A DNA stretch of 64,000 nucleotides from Agrypnia vestita (GCA_016648135.1 JADDOH010023643.1:806001-870000), one strand, 5' to 3'. Counted from the first letter of the stretch, positions 46,260 through 58,529 are shown. A program made the numbers and translations. The notes: a model not told the origin generated them from the letters alone.

Positions 46260-49080
46260 AGCTAATATTTTTTTTTTTTTTTGTTAAGAATTTATATTTT
46301 CAAAATTGGCCAGTCGTGATCTATCTAGTGGTTAGGAAAATTCCTCCTCCGTTGTGTCCGTAGCTATCCAAAATTCTTTTGATACGTGGTGAAATACGTA
46401 TTCCTATTAACGCGACTAGACTAATATAGAACGAATTCTTACCTAACTATGGAAGTAACACACGCACGAAACTAATCCGTACTCATAATTACCATAAGGT
46501 ATTTATTTACTTAAGATGGTAGAACGCCTAACCGTTAACGACTCGAATTCCACGTATAATCTTCGAACACTTATAGACGAAATGCCAGAGACATTCATAT
46601 ATATATATACATGTTTTAACATATTTCCGAAATTATTTTGGCCCTTCTAGAAACCGTTCCAGAATTCTACAGTTTCGCCTATACGAGAGATAGCCGATAT
46701 CGTCCACGACCTGAGTCGGCCTAAAAGCCAACTATATGCGGCGTAGCTGAGGAATAAACGCTAGTAGCAAAACCTCCTTACATAGCACCGCCATAACTAT
46801 AATACCACCGGGGTTAAAATACTGTAATATAAAACAATACAATCGTTGCCAAGTTAACGGCATACGCTAAAGATTCCGCCCGCATTGATTAGCAACTTCT
46901 CATAATAGTAGCTTAGAACAGTGTCAGCACAACCACATGCGGCACCCATTTATGACAGATTTACAAGATATAATAGCATACGTTATATTCAAAACACAAG
47001 TAAGAAACCTACCAATAGCGCATCCCACGTTGTCCGATCTGCTCAATCTGTTCATAGTACATAGTGGAAAGAGTAAACATATATTCATAACAACTAGGCG
47101 CAACAGAGGCTCAGGGCAAGCTTTGTCTGACATTATCGCAGCCCGAGATTCTAAGGGAATGGAAGATACAGATTTGTAAGTGAAATTTAAGAAGTGTCTA
47201 ACCACTTCTGTTCAAACGTGGATTCTAGATGCCCCCCCCCCCCTGTAGGGGGGAGGGGGATGCGGCCCCAGAGCATCGCCGCATCCGGTGGTTAACTCCT
47301 GTTTAGACATAACCTCCCACACTAAGCTGCAGACCAAGATCAAGCCGAGACTCTATTGCTCCTGCTGGAATCCCCCGAAGTCCTCGCTTCCCGGCGACAA
47401 ACATATCAGGAAGAAATCCCGCGTCTGATATTAAGGTTTGTATATTATCCCGCGGGGCAGTCAAATTGACTGGTGTATAATGATGAGGATCCCACGTTGC
47501 GGCTACATGAGCCGGATTATTATGATGTTTACTGCTGATTAAAGGGCTGAATGAACTAACTGGGTGACTGGAAAAGACTCTCCCTTGAGCGCGTCAGTCA
47601 GAGCCATGTTAGCATCGCCAAATATAGTTGATGTGATTGATCCCACGGTGTAGTCTTATTGACTAGAGATATTAAATGATGGTAAAACAGCATGATTATT
47701 ACAGTTGATTGTGAAGTTCCTGATATGTTTCTCGCTGGCCGGGAAGGGAGAACCCCGAAGGTCTCTGTATACAGCAAGTTAGAAAAGGTGGTGAATGATG
47801 AGTATGATGGTGTTAGTAATGCCATCGCGCTCCTGAATGCGGTCCCGATCATAAAAATTGATTGTTAAACTGCTAACAGATCTCGTTCATTAAAGCGGTC
47901 CCGAGCACAGTATTGATTGTCGCACTGCTACCTGCATCTTATAATTTCTCGTTCATGAGGCACGTCCTATCTCGTCCTTGAGTACGGAGTTAATACATTC
48001 ATAAACATTCATAAACAGAGCCCGAGCTCGTCGCACCAAGGGGACTGAAAAGACGTGAGAGGTTCTTCCCCTTAGATGTTAGAGGGGTAACCGCATCAAG
48101 ACCTTCAGACCATCCTGTAATTCTTGGCTTTAAAACCCAGTCACAACCGGGTAGATACAGTTAAGATGGCCCTACCTAGTCCCTGACCTAAGGTGTCTCT
48201 CCAATCTAATCAGACTCCATAGCCGAGAACGCGCGCTCCGACATTCGACCCTGTCTTGCCACGCGAGTAGATCCAACTTCATCTTTTTCCACAATCGAAA
48301 TTCAGCCTCCCAAGATCACGGGGCGTGAAAGACGTACGACTCCTCGCCTCCCGACCATGAAGAGACGAACTTCCCCATTCGGTTCTCGTTCATTATCCCA
48401 TTTATAATCCCCGCGTGCCTAACCTTAAGAGTCTAGCGCCGGTAATAAGATCTCATTATGCTACGTTGGAAGTTAATATTGCACAACCGGGCGAAATGCC
48501 TATTTTCCGCGAACCTATTCAATTTGTAAAACACAATAATATGTATTTATATATGTTAGTAAGACGTTTGAAATGCAGAATGCACGTACAATGACCTCGC
48601 TTCTATCCTAAAGATAATTAAGATATAATCCCGACGTTACGTCCCGACATCAGTACTAATTTGTTTCCGCGTCCGTTACCGTCGGCTCTGAACCCACGTA
48701 ATGAAATGAATAGTGATCATGTGACAATGACAAATTATTTAGCACGAACATTCCATTTGATACACATAAGAAAATAAAGAATAAATAATATTAATGGTTC
48801 TTATCTTATTTCTGTAGTTGGTCTGCTTCTGAGATGGCATCCTGATCCGAAGTAATATAACGGGTCCTCTCCAAAATTGAGCAATTACCAGCGCCTGTGT
48901 AGCCCTTCATTTCCCTTGTATATATATTTTAATATCAGCGCCTGTAAAACTGTATTAGATCCTAGAAACAAGAAAACTATTCCCTCTACGCCGAGCACAT
49001 ACAGAACATAAACCCCTTCAATCTAGTTCATCCACGGTTAAGCAAAAAAAAGCGAAAGAATAGTAATAGTAAAAGGTCCC
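46260..49080. other. Unclassified GC-richer block
   Basis: Composition is clearly less AT-rich than the flanks over nearly 3 kb, with no second copy in the window. A C-run then 'tgtaggggggagggggatgc' at about 47229-47265 resembles a polypurine tract. The open frames at 46937-47179 (+) and 47598-47852 (-) have no recognised domain. A decayed LTR element is one possibility, but I could not find paired LTRs. Confidence 0.3.
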
Positions 49081-49084
49081 AACA

Positions 49085-49385
49085 GAAGTTGAAGTTCTGA
49101 ATAACTATCGCGATTACGGAAGGCCGAAGGTTAACTACCCCTGAACAGACCGCGAACTGCCCACAATAATGGAAAATGTTGTAGAAAACATTTCAAATAT
49201 CTAATATTGAATGAATAAAACAATGCCATATGAAAACTATCACGGCTACGGAAGACCGAAGGTTGATTTGATCTAACCGTAAGCGACCCACAATAATGGA
49301 ATATGTTGTAAAAAAAAACATTTCAAATATCTAATATTGAATGAATAAAAACAATGTCATATGAATAACTATCGCAATTAAGGAA
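49085..49385 (+). repeat. Two-copy tandem duplication, ~143-bp unit
   Basis: The unit holds 'ataactatcgcgattacgga', 'aggccgaaggttaacta', 'cccacaataatggaaaatgt' and 'catttcaaatatctaatatt'. It occurs at about 49100-49240 and 49240-49385, and a third copy starts at about 49365 ('ataactatcgcaattaagga') and fades. Copies are about 85-90% alike. Confidence 0.8.
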
Positions 49386-51093
49386 TATATACAATTCGAA
49401 ACACGTCTTTATAAGAACTTGATAGGAACAAATCGTGTTTTCAACGATTGCCTAATGTTACGCAATACAAACATGTAACGAGTTCAAATAAACCACACAT
49501 TCATGTTTTAATAAAATAAATATAAAATCCAGATGCATTTTTAAAATATATTGTTTGTAGGAAATTCCTCGTACGATTTGAATTTATATCACACTGACAA
49601 TCGTGATATCAAAACCCCATAAATACTCCGATCCCAATCATTTCCAAAACAATACAAATCATATAGAAATCCGTGCATTCAATCGCCAGCACAGACAACA
49701 CAAAATTCCTCCGCATATTTGAAAGTTACACAAGTATTAGGAAAGAACGCCCGCTGAATTATCACAGCCGCAAAACTATGAATCATCATTTATTTAGTAA
49801 TATAAGGTTCCAAATATAATACACATAAAAGGCAATAGAAATAAATAATATTGGAAATGCTTATCTGTTCACTGTTCCAATTCTCTTTGAATTATTATCA
49901 ACCTCTGGCTTTTTCCTAGATCCAGCCAAATTATCTTCCTTACTTCGGACTCTCCTCGACAAAGCCTCCGCCGACCTTCAAGCTGAAAACTCAAGTGCCG
50001 CTTTCTAATTTGTAACGCCTAAAAATAGTCCCTATCTCGCGCCATCTTTGATTCCAACTCGCGTGTAAAAGTCAAAGTCTAACTCTAAGGACGCGTTTCA
50101 TTGGCCAGATTCGTTACGCGGACAACCGCTTTTGATAGGCTCGCTTCGCCAAACTAAAAGAACATAAAGCCTGCTTTACACGCCCGCGTGCAGAAATAAT
50201 AAAGCTCGTCCGCACCTACTTATCCGGCAAATATTTAATTATAGAGTATTTAACGGTTTGTGAAGCTTCTCTTTATTATAAACTTTAGCAGATAGATATT
50301 TTCGTATAATTTTTCAGCAATGTCTATTTGAATAGGCCAATATCGTTACAATACGATCTTCAGCCTTCGTGATTTTTTTAATGATTTTATTACACATTTC
50401 CAATTAGAAACCGTTTTTATATTGTCCTCTCTGCGGAACTTTGGTTTACCTATTTCCCATGGATTTCCATCAAATATACTTAACGAGATTCGTGGACCAT
50501 GCATTGTAGGTTGATTTTGACTTTTTGACATAACCTATTGCAGAGGTATTTATGATACAATTTCCGGTAAATTTCAATGCACTTCGAAAACACATACAAA
50601 AATTTGTATATCGGATTAAACAGATTTTATTGATTCGATAACTCCCGCAGTTCTATCAGATTATAATCTTTTTTTTTTCTGTAAAATTGATCTGGTATGC
50701 ATTTGGATCAGTTCATTAACTAGCTAGATCTCTAACAACAGCTTTCAAAGTGGTGGCTATTTAAAAACATTAAAAATTATTGTTACTATTGCTCCTAGAA
50801 AAAAAAGTCAAAATTAAAACGTTCCTCATATATTTTCTCGTGGTTTGTTGTTAAATATTAGACCTAGAGAAAATTAAGAAACAAACTTTCACACAGATAA
50901 ATTCTTAGTCTACGCTTCTCACAACAGACTATAGACAGAATAGACTTAAAAGTTTTTCACTTTTGAGTCTGTTCTTCACACTTCTCCATCATTTGTGTTC
51001 ATAATATAAGTATGAGATATTCAAAAACTTAGTATTCTTCAACTATATGTTTTAGTGTTATTTTTATTATTAAATAATGCTTTAAAATCTTAC

Positions 51094-51137
51094 CAGCCCC
51101 AGATCGGCATAGGTCAAGCAATAGACTGGATACTTAC
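51094..51137 (-). promoter_or_regulatory. Candidate recursive-splicing site with downstream donor
   Basis: On the minus strand a T-rich tract TTTATTTTGTTTCAG meets GTAAGTATCC with no base between (junction 51138/51137). This is the juxtaposed 3'/5' splice-site consensus of ratchet points in long insect introns. A second donor, CTG|GTAAGA, lies 44 nt downstream, as expected for an exon-defined recursive site. One frame of the 44 nt is open (KYPVYCLTYADLGL). It suggests that a minus-strand gene with a very long intron spans this position. Confidence 0.5.
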
Positions 51138-51312
51138 CTGAAACAAAATAAACATTATTAAAATTAATTAAAAAATAAAATAAACCAACATGTATTAAAA
51201 AACAAATTATTGTATTATGTACAACAGGTATAAAAAAATTACTGTAAAGATATAAAACTTTGCAGTTGGCAGTTTATGTAGCACAAAACAATATTCATAA
51301 TTAGTAATACAT

Positions 51313-51350
51313 CTGATGATGAGAGAGACTGCTCGAAACCACAGTAGCGA
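51313..51350 (+). other. Hammerhead-like structural motif
   Basis: CTGATGAT, GAG, loop, CTC, GAAACCACAGTAGCG. The hairpin is short but the core words and spacing match the other copies. Confidence 0.55.
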
Positions 51351-52120
51351 TAAATATAACTCAACGTGTGTACATTCCACAGTTTCATTTAGTGTAAATT
51401 AAAATAATCATATTGCACCACGGAAATGCTGCCATATCAATCAATCAATAATATGATATCTCTCTTTGATTATATCTTTTATAATTTACTACTCCAGTTT
51501 CGTGAGCATCAGAATCTCTCATCGAAGGTGAAGTATTAAACTGACTACATTCAAATATAGAAAAATGTGATGCATATGTATATGTAAGTGTCCATTAAAA
51601 TGAAACTAGGCTCCAGAGTGACAGGCGCTCATCCCACTCTGAGAAAACATTCCATTTAGGTAGGTCAATCAGCGGATTTATGGCGATACAGAAATATAAT
51701 AAAATACATCGATTGATTGCCAGACATCTACAGTGTGTATGTGTATTTTTTCCGGTATTTTTTATTAACACTATAGCTAGTGATGGACGAAGAGGGGTCC
51801 GTGTCATAATTGAAGGTTGGGTGATATGTGAGCGGGAAAGGGTGTGTGTGACAAGCAGTCGTGTGTTTTAGAGGTAAGGCTTTGGTTGAATTCAGTAAGT
51901 GGATCACCGAGGCTAATAATAGGTCCACGCCGGCTGCACACTGGATGCGTTTTCGTACGAAATTGAGTAGTACGTATACGTACGAATACGCAAGTACATT
52001 CCTGACCTTCCAAGTAGTATTGAACATCGCACACTGTACACGATTTAGTAGTGCGTGTACGCATGTATAGATGCGACGTCCGACACGATCCGGATTTTTT
52101 AAAAAAAATTTTATTTCGTA

Positions 52121-52260
52121 CGATGGATATTGAAAATTTTGTCAATTTGACACATGACCACAAATGTTTGTGGGACCAAAGTGATTCAACTACGCGACCA
52201 TCAAGCGCAGATCATGGCGGAGAATCTCTAAAGAACTAAAAAATACCTGCAAGTTAAATA
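52121..52260 (+). pseudogene. MADF-domain-like remnant
   Basis: The plus strand encodes MDIENFVNLTHDHKCLWDQS, which matches the start of MADF DNA-binding domains (hydrophobic helix, then CLWD). A one-base shift at about 52215 exposes SWRRISKELK, matching the following 'aW..Ia.el' helix at roughly the expected spacing. MADF/Myb-like proteins are encoded by PIF/Harbinger transposons as well as by hosts. Flanks at 51950-52000 and 52530-52580 share inverted 'tacgtacgaa'/'ttcgtacg' words, which favours a transposon. Frame break makes it a pseudogene. Confidence 0.5.
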
Positions 52261-52989
52261 ATTTGGTTTAATGAAGGTGAGGTATAATTATGCACTTCGA
52301 ACAAAAAAACTTTTTAATATTTCTCCGATGTTATGAGCTCTCATTGCACTTCGATTCTCCCCAGCATTTGCGAATCTATTAGCTAGATATTCATGAAATT
52401 TGTCATTATTTAAGTCTGCCATTATAGAGTTTTCTAGAAGATACAGATTATTCATTTGGCACAAACGTTATTGGAAAAATGCGAAAAGTAACTGATCGCG
52501 ACCAACGCAAGACGCAATCAATGTGCGCGCTCCATACGTACGAAAATAATCGTACGAATACGTACGTGATAATTCGTATCCAAAGTAAGGCCGGCCTCAT
52601 TCGTAAATGGGACAACTGGGTGACCCGACAAAGCCGCAAAAAAAACCCAAAAAATAATCATTTTCTCCACAAAAATCGACATATTGTTGCAGCTTTGCAA
52701 CATAAAAACGCACTGAGCTCGCGGCATTTTCTTGTTCACTCGACACACTTTAAATCATGTCGTGGTTGAATTAAACAAAAACCATAAACAAGATTGTGCC
52801 AGAACTAATTAGGGCCGAGCGTGACCGGGCATGATAGGATCCTGAATGATGACGGTGCCATGAATATGGTAATCCTGATGCTGTGCTGTGTGCGGTGAGC
52901 AGTTTGGCGAGTTAGCGTCATTAGTCCGAGACCTTCGACTGCCTTCTAGCTCACTTGAGGTAGACTAACCGGCGCTGCATGACACTGAG

Positions 52990-53155
52990 GCCTTAATTCA
53001 GAGTCAATACTTAGACGATTTAAAGGTCAAGGTACGCCTTAAAAGTGTTAAATTTAAATTAAATTTAAATTTAAATTTCGTACTGAAAACGATGCTTTTA
53101 AGGCGTACCTTAACCTTTATTAAATCATCTAAGTATTGATTCAAATTGAATAATT
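52990..53155. mobile_element. Fold-back element, family C
   Basis: The arms 'tcaatacttagacgatttaa' and 'aggtacgccttaaaag' at 53005-53050 are mirrored at 53090-53145. The centre is an AATTTAAATTTAAATT run. A half copy is at 39105-39180. Confidence 0.75.
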
Positions 53156-53395
53156 TAGAAATTTTTTACATTAGGGAGGCGGTAAATAATAGAGCACCCC
53201 TAATTAACAACCAAATTAATTTTCCATATAGCCCTTTGTTCAATTTAATGTTCACAAAATATGAGGTAACACCCACATTAGACCCCGCCCCCTCACTCTC
53301 TTTCGGTAGATCCCTGATGGTTCATTAGGCTAATCAGTGCATGTTTGTCCCTGACAAGACTAACACGCATGTGATCAATTATTGGTGGAAGTGTA

Positions 53396-53516
53396 ACAAT
53401 ACTATGGTTGAGGTGTGTAGTGTTGTGAATGTAGTGGTGTAGTGGAAGAGACGGGTACGTCTCGAAACCGGTAGACCTAAAATCTGGTAGTGGTTTTTAC
53501 AAAGTTAACTAACAAT
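53396..53516 (+). repeat. Family I element arm, copy 2
   Basis: 'caatactatggttgaggtgt' leads to GGAAGAGACG, GGTA, CGTCTCGAAACCGGTAGACC. The hairpin is a perfect 6-bp stem (GAGACG/CGTCTC). The CTGATGA part has been replaced by TAGTGGA. It is followed by a 'acaaagttaact' end. Confidence 0.65.
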
Positions 53517-54504
53517 CTGTTAACAAAATACTAATTTCTTATTGTAATTTGTTAGAAATTCATATTTCATGACTCAAAATTTTCTTGTATTCTATTTAAT
53601 TTGCTTTAGTTTTTCACAAAATAACAGTAAAAATTCAACTCGAAATTATTGGTAGCGTTAGCGACGGAAATTGTTACACCGAGAATTATGCCGTTTTTGA
53701 CGTGTGTCGGACTTTGTTACAAAGACAATTACGCATATTTTGTTTGGCTTTTTATATCTCATAATTATTTGCGTCGTCTTGTGGCGTTTTTTACTAAAAA
53801 TATATATTATTTTACAATCCCCATTTACATTTTCCCTGTATACATTTTATTGGTCCCTTCAAAACGTAAAATAGGGGTTTCACTGTATACTGGAAACGTT
53901 ATTAGCTGATTTTAATAACTACTTGTTGAATCATTATTTTTAATGAAGTAAAATGTAAAACATAAAGAAGAAATATGAAATTTGATTGGAATAGGCGTGG
54001 TCCATTGACAACGTTGGTAAAAATAAAATAAAAATGTTTTTGAGAAAATAATCGTCGGTTAGAATCTCGCATTCCGCTTGCAGGGGAAGCTAATTAGTCT
54101 TCCGGGAGTGTCTTAATCCTCCGCTGCGTCTCCGCTGACTGTTGGAGCGGAGCGGACAGCACACGCCATCTACGTGCGCCGGGCCGAAGGTGGAGGAGGG
54201 GGCAGATGCTGCCAACAGGGGTACAGTGCAGGCAGCAAGGAAACACACCATAAAAATAATTCAGTAAAATAATCATACTGCAACGAAACCGTAGAAATAT
54301 AAAGAAAAGACATTGATTTATAATGACTTGAAAATGTCAGTCTAGCGTCAAAGGCGATAATGAGATCCTTAATTTCAACATTATTATCCATAAGTGTGTA
54401 ATTTTAAATTCTAGTGCAGGGCTAAATAGTTATTGCGTAAGGCGCCCTTGAGATGCAATTATATATTATTATTTTTGTTTAGCGAAAAATCCAAAAAATC
54501 TGTG

Positions 54505-55060
54505 CCTTTGTAGATCTGCAAAAGGCTTACGATATAGTTATAAGAGAAAGGCTATGGAAGGTACTCTCGTGGTAACATTGTGAACATATTCCCCCGGTGA
54601 ACCCGAACGGATTCTCATTTATTGTTGAATTGAATTTAGATCTTTTTAACTGCTTATTCAAATTTTTTCGATATTTAAGATAAATAGTATGTTACCTAAT
54701 TCTCATTGTTTGTTAAATTACACTACCAATATGATTGTAAATGGTCGTCCCTCACCACACACAAGAATATTAATTATTTTTGGTGAGGCATAACATATAG
54801 TAATAATTTGATGTTAATATTTGTTAGTTATCATTGTTATAAAAGAAATCATATGTATTATCTATTAAATAAATTTAAAAAAAATTAACTTATGTGTACA
54901 CGCAATTGCATCCCTATATGATATATGAACTGCGCGTATAAGAATTAATTGATCGTTCACACCAAAGACGTCGATAGGGATGCGTAATGTCTCCACGGCT
55001 GTTTAACTGGAATAAACATGGATAATTGTATGAAAGAGCTGGAATGTAGGAGCGAAAATG
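54505..55060 (+). pseudogene. Non-LTR reverse transcriptase fragments, interrupted
   Basis: At 54508-54572 the plus strand reads AFVDLQKAYDIVIRERLWKV, RT motif A with its catalytic aspartates' neighbourhood. At 54975-55005 it reads GCVMSPRLFN, the next conserved block, followed by a degraded DNCMKELE. Family K repeat (54587-54890) sits between them, so the RT was split by a later insertion, probably with loss of intervening sequence. Stops occur in both parts. Confidence 0.78.
54587..54890 (+). repeat. Dispersed repeat family K, copy 2, inserted in RT
   Basis: It is collinear with 18128-18430, including the 'ccctcaccacacacaagaat' to 'tttttggtgaggca' hairpin and an A/T-rich 3' tail. It lies between two RT blocks, evidence of mobility. 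Confidence 0.7.
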
Positions 55061-55292
55061 AACGATTTCATTGAGGAGTATCACTATCAAGTATTTGGCG
55101 CCCTGTTCTTACTACATTGATTGAACCCTTGAGAGACGTCGCAGTAAAGTCCTCCTACGTAACTAGTACATATTGTACACTGGCGACCTCTATTATAGAA
55201 GAAGTGAACACTCCACAACAAAGTGCATATAATTTACGGCCTCGAAAGCAGTAATCAGTTCGCCCTCTACCTCCGCGGGTAAAGGTCGTCCT

Positions 55293-55345
55293 CCTGATGA
55301 CGTTGAATAAGTTCAACGAAACGTCGAGAAACATTTCTCGGAAAA
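55293..55345 (+). other. Hammerhead-like motif plus second hairpin
   Basis: CCTGATGAC, GTTGAA, 4-nt loop, TTCAAC, GAAACGTC, then GAGAAA, loop, TTTCTC. The first stem is perfect. The second hairpin lies where stem III would be. The best-formed copy in the window. Confidence 0.65.
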
Positions 55346-56299
55346 ACATACGGTTCGTATAAAATATCCACAACTATTTACAGTTAAAAAGATTTCATTG
55401 AGATTTGATGTATCTACAAATGTACAGTACATGCTTCTTATAATTGTAAATGTTAAAAAGTGGGACACGTGTCTAACAGGAAAACTTTGGAATAAGGCTG
55501 TATTGCTAGAATAAAACCTTTTCAATTTCGAGAGATGAAATCTTCCCCTGCACGTGGCGCGGAGATTCAACCCTTTACCAACCCACCTACCCTCGGTACC
55601 TACATTAATATTACAAATACACCGCGTGTAAGAAATGGAACAAAAATCTTCCTTTGTTTCTAATTCTTAGACACGCGCTTTATTGTGAGGTTCCCCCCAA
55701 AATTTTGAAATAATTATTAGACAAAATAAGCCATTTAAAATACGTTGAAATGGGCTAATTAGTCTCGATAAAACGACTCTCATTAGAGCTACAATGTTGA
55801 AGATTTTGGTTAAGTTTTTTCTTTAAATGTCTGATGTTTGATGAATCCGACGCAAATCGCCGGACTCATGAGGATGGGTGAAAATTGACAGGATTAATGG
55901 ATGGAAGATGGAAGGGTAATGGGAATGACTCTAGCGGACTGTATAAGTATAATGAAGGGAAAAGTCTTGTTTTTTCTTCTAGAACTCTAGAAATGTATTG
56001 TTTTACTTTTTCTCACTGCATTAGAGTTGATACAAATAAATAATACAATTTTTGGTTATATTTTAAAATGAAAGTTGAAAGGGTTAAATACAACGTCAGG
56101 TTCTAGATACCCTACGTCAAAGTAGAGTTTTGCAACAAGCGCTAAAAATAAAAATACGAAACAGGTGGTACATTTTTCAATATTTCTTTTGGAATGCCAA
56201 GGTAAAATGTTTTATTGTAAAATGTTTTCTACAATTTATTTCCAGAAAGGCTAGAAAAAATAGCGAAATTTTTTACATTTTAACTAATCTTCACACCTA

Positions 56300-56620
56300 T
56301 TATATTAAAGAACACATTCTAATTGTGAAGTTGCAATTTCAGAACAAAGTTCTGTGAAATGTTTTATTAAAATTAAATTTATTTATCAATTAGAAAAAAC
56401 TTAGAGATTGCTAAAAAATGGATAGTATGTATTAATCAATTAATAATAAGAGACTTACATAAAAGTCGATATATATACGGAAATGTACGAGGTCGCCGTG
56501 GCGTAATTGGTTAACGCACCTGCCCCGGATAGATAGGAGATCCGTGGCCCCTGTAGCAGCCAAATATTTTTTCACTGATTTGATTTTTCTGTATGTCTTT
56601 TCTAATTGATTAGTAAATTT
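56300..56620 (+). mobile_element. tRNA-like SINE, family N, copy 2
   Basis: 'cgccgtggcgtaattggtta' (A-box-like, 56493-56512) and 'acgcacctgccccggata' precede 'ggagatccgtggcccctgta', where the B box has been lost. The 3' body 'tgatttttctgtatgtcttt' matches 33435-33460, and the upstream 'ttgcaatttcagaacaaagt' matches 33250-33280. Confidence 0.7.
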
Positions 56621-56669
56621 GGTGTTAAATAAAAAAATCTTCACATTATTTCTCCCCGGGGGGCAGGCA

Positions 56670-56745
56670 TACTACGTAGCAAGCACTTCGGTTGTTGAAG
56701 CTTTTAACAGGGTCATTCTCCAATATACGGTTTATCTAATTCCAC
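56670..56745 (-). pseudogene. RTE-like fragment (copy 8)
   Basis: 'cggttgttgaagcttttaac' and 'agggtcattctccaatat' match the 'CGGTTGTTGAGGCTTCTAAC' segment of the copy at 58530-58870. The rest is lost. It runs into family F sequence at 56755-56930. Confidence 0.6.
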
Positions 56746-57361
56746 GGACGATCGCCTTAAGAAGATATGCGACATCAAAAATTGCATTTTTTTATTTAAT
56801 ACTTCTAACCAATCTTCTGTAAAACTTGGAGTGTCATGAAAGAAACTTCGTATTTTAAAATTCATTCGCTTCCATACAAGTCAAATAAAATCATTAAAAC
56901 CGAGCAAAAATTTGAACAAGATTTTTTCAAGGCTCCCCCGAAGTTTTTGCTACTAACTTTGGGACCTTTATATACTTAAAAAATAAATTAAATAAAAAAG
57001 GTGAAAATATTACGGCATATAAAACTGTAATAGTTATAGGAAGTGCCACAAATGCGTGCCGTTTTCGACAGCATTGTTTTAAGAAAGCGTAACACATTAA
57101 TTAGTGGTATAAAAACGTAAATAGGTATTTTAAAAGAAAAGCAATGGCTAGAAAAAGGAGAGATAAGCCCGAGGTGGATCGCCTCCAAATAATTTTTGTG
57201 TATTGTGAAGTTTTGAAGGGATTATTCATTTTGAAATGTTGCCAAATAAACGAATCGATAATCCGATGTTTGCTATCGACTGTCGGAGAGAAATTTATAG
57301 CGGCAATATTTGAACAGGAAAAATTTCTCAAATGCTTGTCTCTGAAACTAAAAAGATATTA

Positions 57362-57842
57362 TATTAGGTGTACCCATGAGTAACCATTGTCATCTAGGAC
57401 CTTTTGCCATCTTGTTGGTAGACTTTTAAGAAAAATATGCTTCTAGGTGTTTTTAAAGCGTCACTATCAAACCCTACCGGGCGCCCACTTCGATCGCTAT
57501 CAGACAAGTCAAAATCAACATCGGAAAATTTTCTAAACCAACGTCGGCACTTATTTACTTTCAATACGTCTCCATACACATCACAAATTTTCTTTGTTGC
57601 AACCGTTGCATTAACACCCGATAGAAAATGAAACAGCATGCAATGACGTACATGTTCTTCAGTTAGTTGATTGTCCGCCATTTTACGACAGAGTAATAAA
57701 TAAATTAAAATTTAATTGTCACTAGTCACAAGACCACGGATTATAATATTGCGTATAAAACACGTCTTTACACGTTCACTTTACTGAGCTTGACTGAAGC
57801 AAACATTCCACACCAAAAATAATTGATTGCTTATGGGTTAAG
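57362..57842 (-). mobile_element. mariner element with large internal deletion
   Basis: The minus-strand frame from 57681 starts MADNQLTEEHVRHCMLFHFL and continues through VYGDVLKVNKCRRWFRKFSD to SGRPVGFDSDALK, the N-terminal paired HTH of mariner transposase. It is then joined directly to FLKVYQQDGK in one frame; in another frame the same DNA reads FLKSLPTRWQKVLDDNGYSW, the usual C-terminus. So the catalytic core is deleted and the ends are retained. The terminus TTAGGTGTACCCATGAGTAA (57365) resembles the inverted 'ttgcttatgggttaa' near 57830. About 480 bp instead of about 1.3 kb. Confidence 0.82.
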
Positions 57843-58104
57843 AAGGCGTTAAAAAAATGATTAAGAAGTTTAACTAAAACCCGTCAAAAATGGCAGACTT
57901 TCAGCTTTACATTAGTTTTAATTAATACCTACATTAATTCATTAATTTTTTTTTTTTTACATTAACTGACATTATAATGTGAATGAACTCGGCGTTTCTG
58001 CTGATCAAAATGACCCGTAATCTCTAATTGCTAAAATTTAATATAATTTGCTTCAGGTTTTCACAAAATACTTTCACAACACATAAAATTATCGCGAAGT
58101 CGTA

Positions 58105-58190
58105 GCACATTTGTGTAAGCGTGTAAACAGAGCCATCTGGTAGCGTAGCGTGTTAGTAGCGTTAGTGACGAACACGGTTACAGTAAAACA
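58105..58190 (+). repeat. Dispersed repeat family L, copy 4
   Basis: 'gtgtaaacagagccatct' and 'gtagcgttagtgacgaacac' match the family. It is preceded by 'acccgtcaaaaatgg' at 57880, as in copy 2. Confidence 0.6.
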
Positions 58191-58529
58191 TCTCGATGTG
58201 ATGGATATCCGAGTGTGCGCGAGCGGGATGGAAGATGCGAGAATGTGACCGCGTGAATGTACGGAGGAGGCTTTTGGAGGGAAGACGCGTTGCCACGAGT
58301 GATTTCCATAAAATATTGCTATACCTATATTATAATGAGTCCTGAATAAATGTGTAAATTGATTCCGGCGTTTGATTTGCGAGACCTGAAAACTAAACGT
58401 ATTCTTAAAAGTATGTACTAGAAATGATACCAATACCATAATTTATATAGGTTTCCTTAAAAAAAATCCCAAAAAAATGCCTTTTTTCGCGCTTCGTAGG
58501 TAGGTATTTCCCCTTAATGATTTACTCAC

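Noticed and set aside
51131..51140. ATACTTACCTG as the 5' end of a U1 snRNA gene (plus strand)
   Set aside because: The sequence after it (AAACAAAATAAACATT) does not continue as U1. The same bases read on the minus strand as a ratchet-type splice site.
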